Shown one piece after another: positions 15,032 through 22,268 of a stretch of DNA of 23,163 nt. The notes beneath the pieces were generated by a model. The model was not told the DNA's origin. It worked only from the letters and a program-made list of their open reading frames with translations, and did no database searches. The translations under genes were made by a program, and so were the position numbers. This stretch comes from Anaerolineae bacterium (GTDB taxonomy: Bacteria > Chloroflexota > Anaerolineae > 4572-78 > J111): assembly GCA_023382535.1 (NCBI GenBank), contig JAHDWA010000105.1:1-23163 (forward strand). Direction: 5' to 3'. How positions within the stretch are numbered: position 1 is the first letter of the stretch; each line of letters opens with the position of its first letter.

Positions 15032-15052
15032 AGAGAGGAGGAAAGGAGAGGG

Positions 15053-15100
15053 GGAAGGTTGCAGGAGTAATTTGCCAACCCTAAAGTTTCCTAACCTTCC
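15053..15100. repeat. Inverted repeat GGAAGGTT/AACCTTCC in intergenic gap
   Basis: GGAAGGTT (15053-15060) and AACCTTCC (15093-15100) are 8-bp inverted arms with a 32-nt loop. They lie in a purine-rich 78-bp gap before the ParB/UspA fusion. The right arm ends 9 nt before that gene's ATG and could affect ribosome access. The significance is uncertain. Confidence 0.35.
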
Positions 15101-15109
15101 AGAGTGATT

Positions 15110-16882
15110 ATGAGAGACCCGAGACGTGAAAGTATAGCTTCGGCTTTAAATGATTTTCACCGGGCGCGTGAACGGGCCAGGTTGGAGGAAATTATGGCCA
15201 GCCTGACCGGCAAATCGGCTGCCCTTCTTTCTTACGACGAGGTAAAAGAGAAATTGAAGGCAAGCGGCGGCTCGGCGCGGGGATTGCAGGAGATTCCCCT
15301 GGCTGCCATTGTCGGCAGTGTGGGACGTTATACTGATTTTACCCGCAGCTTTCTTCCCCGGCACGACAGCGACGCCCAGCGCTGGGCTGGCGTGCAGCTC
15401 GCCGCCACCGGGCTGGTCGGTCTGCCACCTATTGACGTTTATCAAATCGGCGATGTCTACTTTGTGCTGGATGGCAATCACCGTGTCTCGGTTGCCCGCG
15501 GACTTGGGGCAACCCATATTGAAGCTTATGTCACCGAAGTCCACAGCAAGGTGCCGCTCACGCCGGAAGTGCGCCCGGATGATTTGATTATCAAGGCTCG
15601 CTATGCCGACTTTTTGGAACGGACCCATCTGGATGAACTGCGACCAGGCGCCGATTTGGCTGTGACCGTACCAGGCCAGTACCGGGTGCTGGAAAAACAG
15701 ATCGAGCTGCGCCGTGAGCGTATGGCTGAAGAACAACAGCGTAAGGTTCCGGTGGACGAAGCAGTGGCCGACTGGTACGACCATATTTATCTGCCGGTCG
15801 TCGAGGTGATCCGGGAGCAGGGCATTCTCCAAGATTTTCCCGGGCGAACCGAAACCGATCTTTATGGCTGGGTGTCGGAGCACCGCGAGTCGTTGGAGCA
15901 AGAACTGGGATGGCAGCTTAAGCCGGAGGCGGTCCTGGCTAATCTGGCGACTCAACTCAGCCCCAGGCCGGAGCGGGTTATAGCCCGGGTGGGCGGGCGC
16001 TTGTTAGATGCCGTTACCCCGGACTCCCTGGAGGCTGGCCCGGCAGCGGGTCGGTGGCGCAAGGAGTGGGTCGAACCTCGCCGGGGCGACCGTCTCTTTT
16101 CAGACATCCTGGTTGCGCTGGATGGAGAAGCGGGCGGTTGGCTGGCCCTGGAGGTCGCCCTACAGGTTGCCCGGCGGGAAGACGGCCGGCTTTTGGGGTT
16201 GCATGTGGTGGCTTCAGATGCCTTAAAGGAGACACAGCCTGTCCAGGCGCTCCAAGCCGAGTTTCAACAGCGCTGCCAGGCAGCTCAGGTGCCCGGCGAG
16301 TTTGCCGTTGAAGCGGGACCTATTGCCCGCAAAATTTGTGAGCGGGCCTGGTGGGCAGATTTGGTCACCGTCAGTCTAACCCATCCTCCCGCATCACAAC
16401 TGCTGGCCAAGTTGGGGCCGGGTTTTCATACCCTCGTCCGGCGCAGCGCCAGGCCCATCCTGGCTGTGCCCACCTTTTCCGATCCAGCCAGTAGGGCTGA
16501 GGCAGAGGCCAAAAGGCTGGAACGGGCTTTGCTGGCCTATGATGGCAGCCCCAAGGCCCAGGAAGCGCTTTTTGTCGCCGCTTATTTGGCCGGTAGCTGG
16601 CAGATACCCCTGGTAGTGATTACAGTGATGGATAAGAATCGAACGGCGCCGGAAGCGTTGGAGCAGGCCAAAACTTACCTGACCGCCCGCAGTGTATCGG
16701 CTACCTATGTTACCGAGAGCGGCCCGGTAGCTGAAGCTATTCTACAAACAGCCGCAGCCCGGCAAAGTGATCTCCTCATCATGGGCGGGTATGGCCCCAG
16801 CCCGATGCTGGAAGTGGTCCTGGGTAGTTCGGTGGATCAAATCCTGCGCCAGGCTCGCCAACCGCTGTTAATTTGCCGTTAA
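15110..16882 (+). CDS. ParB-like / DUF4032-like / double UspA-domain fusion protein
   Basis: This 590-aa soluble protein joins domains rarely seen together. Residues about 58-145 resemble the ParB/sulfiredoxin fold (IPLAAIVGSV, then VYFVLDGNHRVSVARGLG at 117-133). Residues about 215-270 (ADWYDHIYLPVVEVIREQGI, PGRTETDLYGWVSEHRESL) look like the helical segment of DUF4032 proteins. Two universal stress protein domains follow. UspA-1 (about 328-455) lacks the nucleotide loop. UspA-2 (about 470-590) keeps the ATP-binding pattern G-2x-G-9x-G-S in MGGYGPSPMLEVVLGSS (558-574). The ParB-like part is not a chromosome-partition protein, since no DNA-binding helix-turn-helix is evident. A nucleotide-sensing stress role is inference. 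I prefer the ATG at 15110; a GTG at 15104 is in frame. There is no strong ribosome site. Confidence 0.8.
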   Translation: MRDPRRESIASALNDFHRARERARLEEIMASLTGKSAALLSYDEVKEKLKASGGSARGLQEIPLAAIVGSVGRYTDFTRSFLPRHDSDAQRWAGVQLAATGLVGLPPIDVYQIGDVYFVLDGNHRVSVARGLGATHIEAYVTEVHSKVPLTPEVRPDDLIIKARYADFLERTHLDELRPGADLAVTVPGQYRVLEKQIELRRERMAEEQQRKVPVDEAVADWYDHIYLPVVEVIREQGILQDFPGRTETDLYGWVSEHRESLEQELGWQLKPEAVLANLATQLSPRPERVIARVGGRLLDAVTPDSLEAGPAAGRWRKEWVEPRRGDRLFSDILVALDGEAGGWLALEVALQVARREDGRLLGLHVVASDALKETQPVQALQAEFQQRCQAAQVPGEFAVEAGPIARKICERAWWADLVTVSLTHPPASQLLAKLGPGFHTLVRRSARPILAVPTFSDPASRAEAEAKRLERALLAYDGSPKAQEALFVAAYLAGSWQIPLVVITVMDKNRTAPEALEQAKTYLTARSVSATYVTESGPVAEAILQTAAARQSDLLIMGGYGPSPMLEVVLGSSVDQILRQARQPLLICR

Positions 16883-16900
16883 GACTCTCTTTCTCGTTAG

Positions 16901-16937
16901 ACCTCTCGTTCCCAAACTCAGTTTGGGAACGAGAGGT
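16901..16937. repeat. 37-nt near-perfect palindrome (REP-like)
   Basis: Two 18-nt perfect inverted arms (16901-16918 and 16920-16937) are separated by one base. The core is CGTTCCCAAACT. No T-run follows, so it is not a typical intrinsic terminator. Similar GTTCCCAAACT/AGTTTGGGAAC palindromes recur as intergenic repeats in several phyla, by general knowledge. It lies between the UspA fusion and the MFS gene and would be read as a spurious SFPNSVWERE peptide if the MFS frame were extended upstream. Confidence 0.85.
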
Positions 16938-16980
16938 AAATCAGTTTGGAAACCAGATTGGGAAAGTAAGAGATTCTTTT

Positions 16981-18189
16981 TTGTCTGATCAATTTACCAC
17001 TGCTACCAGGCAACCTTCAACGCATCATCTGGGCTGGCAAATTGGCGCGGCAACCGCCAGCCGTTTGTTGCTCAACACCGGGCGGCGTTTCCCTTATCCT
17101 TTTGCTCCGGCCCTGAGCCGGGGGTTAGACGTACCGCTAACGGCAATTACCTCGCTCATCGCCGTAAATTTGGCCACGGGTATCCTCAGCCCGCTTTTCG
17201 GCCCCCTGAGTGATCGTTGGGGCTACCGGGTGATGATGCTGCTTTCGTTGGGCATGTTGGCTCTGGGCATGCTGGCCGGGGGCCTGCTTCCGTTTTATGC
17301 AGTCATTATGCTCGCCCTGTTTTTAGCCGGCCTGGGCAAAAGTATCTTCGACCCTGCCCTCCAGGCGTATTTGGGCAAAATTGTCCCTTACGAGCGCCGG
17401 GGCCTGGTTATTGGTATTGTCGAATTCGGCTGGTCGGGCAGCTCGCTCCTCGGTGTGCCGCTGGTCGGGCTGTTAATCGAGCGCGTAGGCTGGCAGTCGC
17501 CTTTTTTGATCCTGGGCGGACTCACCCTGCTGGCAGCCGTGGCCCTGGGCATTGTCATTCCAGCGGAGGGGCGACAGCCCGTTACTTCTGGAACTGCGCT
17601 CAACTTCCGTACTCTGTGGCAAGAGGTGCGGGGTAATCAGGCGGCGTTGGGAGTGCTGGCGTTTGCCTTCTTGATCGGGCTGGCTAATGACAATTTGTTT
17701 GTGGTTTATGGGGCCTGGTTGGAAAGCAGCTTTGCCTTGAGCATCGTCGCCCTGGGCGCAGCCAGCAGTGTGATCGGCGTCGCCGAGATGATAGGTGAGG
17801 GGTTAACCGCCTTTGTCGCCGACCGCTTGGGCCTCAAACGGTCAATCATCGCCGGGTTGGCCTTGTCGTCCTTAAGTTACCTGTTATTACCTCTATTTGG
17901 ACACACCTTGCCGTTGGCTTTGGCCGGACTGTTTGTCGTCTTCCTCAGCTTTGAATTTGCGATTGTTACCACCATTTCTTTGACCACCGAGGTACTCCCG
18001 GCCGCGCGAGCGACCATGATGGCGTCGTTAATGGCAACCATGAGCGTGGGGCGGGTGATTGGTGCTCTGGCTGGCGGCCCAATTTGGCTGGCCGGCGGCC
18101 TGATGGCGATTAGCCTGGTTTCGGCGCTGGCCACAGCTTTAAGCCTCGCTTGCCTGTGGTGGGGGCTAAGGCATTGGCATCGAGTGTGA
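16981..18189 (+). CDS. Major facilitator superfamily transporter
   Basis: This is a membrane transporter of about 402 aa with some twelve hydrophobic segments, the normal MFS size. Motif A between segments 2 and 3 is clear: FGPLSDRWGYRVMML. A related loop in the second half reads VADRLGLKRSIIAGLAL. The substrate is unknown; the pattern resembles drug or sugar efflux carriers of the DHA1 type. The start is uncertain. The open frame extends back to a TTG at 16873, but that stretch runs through the 37-nt palindrome and encodes unconserved residues. I prefer the TTG at 16981, with AAGAGA 8 nt upstream, giving SDQFTTATRQPSTHHLGWQ before the first segment. It follows the UspA fusion by about 100 bp and may be co-transcribed. 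Confidence 0.85.
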   Translation: MSDQFTTATRQPSTHHLGWQIGAATASRLLLNTGRRFPYPFAPALSRGLDVPLTAITSLIAVNLATGILSPLFGPLSDRWGYRVMMLLSLGMLALGMLAGGLLPFYAVIMLALFLAGLGKSIFDPALQAYLGKIVPYERRGLVIGIVEFGWSGSSLLGVPLVGLLIERVGWQSPFLILGGLTLLAAVALGIVIPAEGRQPVTSGTALNFRTLWQEVRGNQAALGVLAFAFLIGLANDNLFVVYGAWLESSFALSIVALGAASSVIGVAEMIGEGLTAFVADRLGLKRSIIAGLALSSLSYLLLPLFGHTLPLALAGLFVVFLSFEFAIVTTISLTTEVLPAARATMMASLMATMSVGRVIGALAGGPIWLAGGLMAISLVSALATALSLACLWWGLRHWHRV

Positions 18190-18255
18190 CCCAAAGGAGC
18201 AAAAGTACCGCTAAAGAACCCCTGTTTAGCCAGAGCCTGTTTGCCCTAAAGTACC

Positions 18256-18285
18256 TTGTTCGTTGATTGCCGACAATGGTATAAT
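18256..18285 (+). promoter_or_regulatory. Extended -10 promoter of the DegT-type gene
   Basis: TGGTATAAT (18277-18285) is a perfect extended -10 element. A weak -35 TTGTTC (18256-18261) lies 18 bp upstream. The start near 18292 gives an 89-nt leader that contains the hairpin at 18321-18359. Confidence 0.65.
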
Positions 18286-18320
18286 CCTACATAAATAAAT
18301 TCGCGGCTTTTGAATTAATT

Positions 18321-18359
18321 ACCATTCTGTGCCCCAACTGAATTTGGGCATAAGATGGT
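18321..18359 (+). other. Imperfect hairpin in the 5' leader of the DegT-type gene
   Basis: Arms of 17 nt (18321-18337 and 18343-18359) pair at 13 positions plus a possible G-U, around a 5-nt loop. The core CCCCAACTGAATTTGGG matches the core of the 37-nt palindrome at 14 of 17 positions. It ends 12 nt before the GGAG ribosome site (18372-18375). It may be a degenerate REP-like copy or a leader regulatory structure. Confidence 0.45.
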
Positions 18360-18380
18360 AGAAATCAATGTGGAGAAATT

Positions 18381-19625
18381 ATGTTGCAACCATCAACAAT
18401 TACCCCCAAAGATTTGGGGGATGGCCTGGGTTCCGTAATCCCTGGTAAAGATCCTGAGCTAGCCGTCACCATCAAACGAATCCCTGTTTCAGAGTTGGAT
18501 TTGAGCGGGAAGATCATCCCGGTCTGCGAGCCAACCCTGGCCGGTAAAGAGAAGGAATATTTGCTGGACTGCCTGGATTCCAATTGGATTTCATCGGCAG
18601 GTAAGTACATCCCGGCGTTTGAAGAAAAATTTGCGGCTGAATGTCACTGTAAGTACGGCGTAGCCTGTGCCAATGGGACGGTGGCGCTGCACCTGGGGCT
18701 GGCGGCCCTCGGCCTTGAACCGGGAGATGAAGTTATCCTGCCGGCTTTCACCATGATTGCAACAATTAATGCGGTCACTTATACGGGAGCCACTCCGGTG
18801 TTGATCGATTCTGAACCCTGCACCTGGAACATGGATGTCGAGCAATTGGCCGGCAAGATTACCTCCCAAACCAAAGTGGTCATTCCGGTGCATACCTATG
18901 GCCACCCGGTAGATATGGACCCAGTTATGGAACTGGCTGAGAAGCACGGCTTTTTTGTGCTGGAAGACGCCGCCGAAGCGCACGGGGCCGAGTACAAAGG
19001 GCGGCGGGCCGGGGGGTTGGGTCATGCCGGTGGCTTTAGCTTTTACGCCAACAAAATCATTACGACGGGTGAAGGCGGCATGATCACGACCAACAACGCC
19101 AAATTTGCTGCCCTGGCCCACAATCTGCGCGATCATGCTTTTTCCAGCGAGCGCCACTTCTGGCATAAATTTGTTGGCTTTAATTACCGGATGACCAACA
19201 TGCAGGCGGCCATCGGCCTGGCCCAAACTGAGCAGATGGCCGGCTTCGTGGAAAATCGCCGGCGAAATGCGGCCCTGTACACCGACTATCTCAAGGAGAT
19301 TCCCGGTATTGTTACGCCACCAGAGGCAGGTTGGGCCAAAAATGTCTTTTGGATGTACTCAATTCTGGTTGAGGAAGAATTTGGGCTGACTCGTGACCAA
19401 CTGCGGGCCTACCTGGCGCGTTACGGTATCGAAACCCGCACCTTTTTCATCCCCATGCACCTCCAACCCATTTATTACGAAGCCTTTAAAGACCAGCGTT
19501 TTCCTGTCGCCGAAATGCTCTGCCAGCGTGGTTTTTATCTGCCCTCTGCTTCATCCCTCACTCCACAGCAGATTAAATACATCGCCAGTATTGTGCGCCA
19601 GGCTTACGAGGAAGCGCACTCCTGA
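18381..19625 (+). CDS. DegT/DnrJ/EryC1/StrS aminotransferase (perosamine-synthase-like)
   Basis: This 414-aa PLP enzyme probably transfers an amino group to a nucleotide-linked keto-sugar, making an amino sugar for surface polysaccharide. After an unusual N-terminal extension of about 44 residues, the fold starts at IPVCEPTLAGKEKEYLLDCL. SNWISSAGKYIPAFEEKFA (68-86), GVACANGTVALHLGLAALGL (93-112) and EVILPAFTMIATINAV follow. The PLP-related Asp196 is in LEDAAEAHGA, and the Schiff-base Lys225 is in SFYANKIITTGEGGM. The YRMTNMQAAIG loop and the C-terminal half are complete. The closest characterised type is GDP-perosamine synthase, but I cannot fix the sugar. The ATG at 18381 follows GGAG at 5 nt. 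It has its own promoter, and the methyltransferase gene begins 6 bp after its stop. Confidence 0.9.
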   Translation: MLQPSTITPKDLGDGLGSVIPGKDPELAVTIKRIPVSELDLSGKIIPVCEPTLAGKEKEYLLDCLDSNWISSAGKYIPAFEEKFAAECHCKYGVACANGTVALHLGLAALGLEPGDEVILPAFTMIATINAVTYTGATPVLIDSEPCTWNMDVEQLAGKITSQTKVVIPVHTYGHPVDMDPVMELAEKHGFFVLEDAAEAHGAEYKGRRAGGLGHAGGFSFYANKIITTGEGGMITTNNAKFAALAHNLRDHAFSSERHFWHKFVGFNYRMTNMQAAIGLAQTEQMAGFVENRRRNAALYTDYLKEIPGIVTPPEAGWAKNVFWMYSILVEEEFGLTRDQLRAYLARYGIETRTFFIPMHLQPIYYEAFKDQRFPVAEMLCQRGFYLPSASSLTPQQIKYIASIVRQAYEEAHS

Positions 19626-19631
19626 TCTATT

Positions 19632-20426
19632 ATGGAATGGCCTGAATACGAGCACATGTACCAGGTTGAGGATTCCCACTGGTGGTTTGTGGGCCGGCGG
19701 CGGCTGGCCCAAGTCCTTATCGAACAGCGCAGCGCTTCTCATCCCAAGCAACGAATCCTCGATGTAGGCTGTGGTACCGGCGGTAACCTGGCTTTCCTGG
19801 CCCGGTGGGGCGATGGCTTTGGTGTTGACCTCAGCCCCCTGGCTTTAAGTTTGGCCCGTCTCCGACGTTTACCCCGGCTGGCACAGGCGTCGGGTCTGGC
19901 CTTACCCTACGCCGACCAGAGTTTTGACCTGGTGACGCTCTTTGATGTGCTTTATCATCGCTGGATCAGCGACGACGACCAGGCTGTACGCGAGGCTTAC
20001 CGGGTGCTGCGGCCGGGTGGCTGGTTGCTGCTGACCGATTCGGCTTTGCCCAGCCTATGGAGTCTCCATGACGAAATTTATTACGCCCGGCAACGTTATA
20101 CGCTGGGAGTGGTGCAGGCCAAATTACGCGGGGTTGGCTTTCGAGCAGGAGTTTTTTCGTATATTAATACATTATTGCTCCCGTTTGTGGCAGCGACTCG
20201 TCTCGTGGCCCGTTGGCTTCCATCGGCTGAAATGGATGTCCAGCCGCCACCCCGCTGGTTGAATCAATTACTGCTTGGCGTCCGCAGCCTGGAAGCGGCC
20301 TGGCTGGGCCGGGGACATACCTTTCCCCTGGGTAGCAGTCTCGTCTGTTTTACCCAAAAACCTCCGGCGGTTCCTGTCGTCCTGAAGTTGGCGGCTGAAG
20401 AAATCCTGTATGAACAGGTTTCCTGA
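19632..20426 (+). CDS. Class I SAM-dependent methyltransferase
   Basis: This 264-aa protein has the class I Rossmann methyltransferase fold. Motif I is ILDVGCGTGGNLAFLA (42-57), the acidic end of strand 2 is FGVDLS (63-68), and motifs II/III are QSFDLVTLFDVLYH and REAYRVLRPGGWLLLTDSA. An N-terminal EYEHMYQVEDSHWWFVGRRR segment is common in methyltransferases near glycan gene clusters. The C-terminal third has hydrophobic stretches (YINTLLLPFVAATRLVARWL) that may touch the membrane. The gene follows the DegT-type gene by 6 bp, so the two are in one operon. The substrate could be a sugar or lipid-linked intermediate, but it is unknown. Confidence 0.87.
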   Translation: MEWPEYEHMYQVEDSHWWFVGRRRLAQVLIEQRSASHPKQRILDVGCGTGGNLAFLARWGDGFGVDLSPLALSLARLRRLPRLAQASGLALPYADQSFDLVTLFDVLYHRWISDDDQAVREAYRVLRPGGWLLLTDSALPSLWSLHDEIYYARQRYTLGVVQAKLRGVGFRAGVFSYINTLLLPFVAATRLVARWLPSAEMDVQPPPRWLNQLLLGVRSLEAAWLGRGHTFPLGSSLVCFTQKPPAVPVVLKLAAEEILYEQVS

Positions 20427-20478
20427 AGAAATAAGGCGTGCTCTGGCTGAGTTTTCAAACCTGATTTAAACCTGAGCG

Positions 20479-20487
20479 TGATATAAT
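20479..20487 (+). promoter_or_regulatory. Extended -10 element before the flippase-like gene
   Basis: TGATATAAT is an extended -10 box with no recognisable -35. It is about 54 bp upstream of the ATG at 20541. The 114-bp gap it sits in holds no other signal I can support. Confidence 0.5.
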
Positions 20488-20540
20488 TCTCAATGGTGTG
20501 GCTGGCCTTTTAAGTTTAGTAAAGTAAAGGCAGTTGAACG

Positions 20541-21740
20541 ATGACTTGGATTAAGAATCATACAAATCTGGTTTGGGGTTTATTAATTTTGGCGATTGCC
20601 GCTTTTTTTGGCTATCGTTATGCCCAGTTAGGCCATCTGGTCTATCTGGCCTATATTGGTGCCTTTGGGAGTCTGGGCGTACTTAGCCTGATCAACCAAT
20701 TGCCGCCGCGCTGGCAAAATCTCACCTTTAACCTGGGCATTAGCCTGTTCTTTTTGGATTTTGTTTTTGCTGAGATCAGTTTGGCTGATGTTGTTAAAGC
20801 TATGGCGAATGCGGACTACCGCATGTTGTTGTTATCAATGGGGATGATCCTGCTCCATATTTATTTTCGAACGGTTCGCTGGCAGTGGCTGCTCAAACCC
20901 ATGGGGCAGGTTGCTTTCTGGCCGGCTTGCCGCGCTCTGCTGATTGGCATTACCGGTAATACCGTATTGCCGGCCCGCGCTGGCGAATTTTTGCGGGCCT
21001 ATGTCTTGGGACGTTCGACCGGCCTGGCCAAAACAGGTGTTTTTGCCACCCTGGTGGTGGAACGTATCTTTGATGGCTTGACTGTTTTGCTGGTCCTGTT
21101 AGTGGTCATCATTTGGGGGGTACATAACGAACGCCTGCAGCTCATTGGTATTCTCGGTGCGATATTTTACGTAGGTGTGATGGTCGGCCTGATTGTTTTT
21201 ATGCTTAAACGTCATTGGGCCGACGCCTTAATTAACAAATTTTTGCCGCCCCACTTAGCCAAGCGGGTCCTTGGCTTGCTCGACGGTTTTAGCAGCGGGC
21301 TGGCCGTGCTGAAAAATCCCTCCCAACTGGCTATGGTTACGTTCTGGAATATGCTGACCTGGGGTATCATCCTCATTTCGTTTTGGTTTGGCCTGCTGGC
21401 CTTTGATTTCGGCTCACCACTGCCGTGGCAAGCGCCGGTACTGATGCTGCCGGCGATGGCCCTGGGTTTGACGGTCCCGGCGGCGCCGGGTGGTGTCGGC
21501 CTGGTGCAGGCAGCGATCAAGTTGACCCTTGATTTAACCTATGCCGGCCTGCCGGTCGCCTCGAACTTTCAAGAAAGTGTGGCCGCCGCCGGAATCTTAA
21601 TTCATTTCACCCAGTTTGCCCCGGAAGTCATCCCCGGTATCTTCTGTTTTATGTACGAGGGCCTCTCAGCCCGCGAAGTTAGTGCCGGCCGCGGCTTGGG
21701 CCAGCCCGAAGCGAGTATCGCGGCCAACTTGCCTGATTGA
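20541..21740 (+). CDS. Lysylphosphatidylglycerol-synthase-type membrane protein (flippase-like, UPF0104)
   Basis: This 399-aa multi-pass membrane protein has eight or nine hydrophobic segments and matches the membrane part of MprF and the YbhN/AglD family. Signature stretches are FRTVRWQWLLKPMG, GNTVLPARAGEFLRAYVLGR (about 136-155), FATLVVERIFDGLTVLLVLL and LTVPAAPGGVGLVQAAIKLT. No lysyl-transferase domain is present, so it is not a full MprF. Family members are thought to move or modify lipid-linked molecules. Near Dpm1 and GT-C genes, a role with polyprenyl-linked sugars is plausible but inferred. The ATG at 20541 follows AAAGG at about 10 nt. The C-terminal 30 residues are hydrophilic. Confidence 0.88.
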   Translation: MTWIKNHTNLVWGLLILAIAAFFGYRYAQLGHLVYLAYIGAFGSLGVLSLINQLPPRWQNLTFNLGISLFFLDFVFAEISLADVVKAMANADYRMLLLSMGMILLHIYFRTVRWQWLLKPMGQVAFWPACRALLIGITGNTVLPARAGEFLRAYVLGRSTGLAKTGVFATLVVERIFDGLTVLLVLLVVIIWGVHNERLQLIGILGAIFYVGVMVGLIVFMLKRHWADALINKFLPPHLAKRVLGLLDGFSSGLAVLKNPSQLAMVTFWNMLTWGIILISFWFGLLAFDFGSPLPWQAPVLMLPAMALGLTVPAAPGGVGLVQAAIKLTLDLTYAGLPVASNFQESVAAAGILIHFTQFAPEVIPGIFCFMYEGLSAREVSAGRGLGQPEASIAANLPD

Positions 21741-21764
21741 AAATCTTGTATTCACCTTTAAGAA

Positions 21765-21792
21765 TTGGACAAATGTAGCGAAGTAGTGTAAT
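21765..21792 (+). promoter_or_regulatory. Possible upstream promoter before the atp genes
   Basis: TTGGAC (21765-21770), a 16-bp spacer and TGTAAT (21787-21792) form a moderate promoter match, 105 bp upstream of the better atp promoter. It may be a chance match. Confidence 0.3.
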
Positions 21793-21896
21793 ATCCGCCC
21801 CGCTTGTGAAATTAACATCAAGTCGTCAACTCTTCCCTTAAACCCTTTTCTGTCCTCGCTGCGATTTACCAGACTTGAGAATTTATGCACAAGCAC

Positions 21897-21925
21897 TTGA
21901 CGAGACGGGCAGCGCGTGGTATAAT
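21897..21925 (+). promoter_or_regulatory. Promoter of the ATP synthase operon
   Basis: TTGACG (21897-21902), a 17-bp spacer and TATAAT (21920-21925) preceded by TGG form a near-consensus promoter with an extended -10. The start near 21932 lies about 42 nt before the atpZ GTG. It is the strongest promoter seen on the plus strand. Confidence 0.78.
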
Positions 21926-21973
21926 CGCCGCCAATTCTAGGGGTAGTCTGTAAAATCTCACCAAACCGGTCAA

Positions 21974-22186
21974 GTGAAGAAATATCTGAGCGCGCTGGAA
22001 GGGTATCACCTGGCCCTTCAAATTAGCAGTATTTTGTTATGCTCGGTTTTTGGCTCACTTTTTGGCAGTATTTGGTTAGATCGAAAGTTAGGAACTGCCC
22101 CCTGGCTCATGTTAACCCTGATGATCGTGGGCCTGATAGTTGCCACATATGTTATTTACCGCACGGTAAAAGAGCCACATCAGTAG
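21974..22186 (+). CDS. atpZ: AtpZ/AtpI-family ATP synthase accessory protein
   Basis: This 70-aa protein has two membrane segments (about 14-34 and 43-62). Its FGSLFGSIWLDRKLGTAPW loop is typical of the AtpZ/'ATPase gene 1' family that heads F-type ATPase operons. Members are thought to help assemble the rotor ring or carry magnesium or calcium. It begins with GTG at 21974 without a good ribosome site, and no other start fits. It is followed directly by atpB, with no separate atpI. Confidence 0.85.
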   Translation: MKKYLSALEGYHLALQISSILLCSVFGSLFGSIWLDRKLGTAPWLMLTLMIVGLIVATYVIYRTVKEPHQ

Positions 22187-22211
22187 TTAAAAATAGATAC
22201 TTTACCGCCCA

Positions 22212-22235
22212 CAGCAGTTAGAACTTTGACTGCTG
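22212..22235 (+). other. Stem-loop between atpZ and atpB
   Basis: CAGCAGT (22212-22218) and ACTGCTG (22229-22235) form a perfect 7-bp stem with a 10-nt loop, 33 nt before the atpB ATG. There is no T-run, so it is not a terminator. It may help set the ratio of the two products. Confidence 0.45.
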
Positions 22236-22268
22236 GTCTAAATGCCAGGATGCAAAGGTTTGGAGCGT

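Noticed and set aside
15146..15955. Minus-strand open frame of 269 codons
   Set aside because: It lies fully opposite the ParB/UspA gene, whose motifs are clear; no motif or ribosome site supports the antisense frame.
15110..16882. Chromosome-partition ParB
   Set aside because: Only the ParB-like fold motif is present; the DNA-binding helix-turn-helix and a parA neighbour are missing.
16901..16937. Palindrome as an intrinsic terminator of the UspA fusion gene
   Set aside because: No T-run follows the stem and the gap between arms is a single base; a REP-like element fits better.
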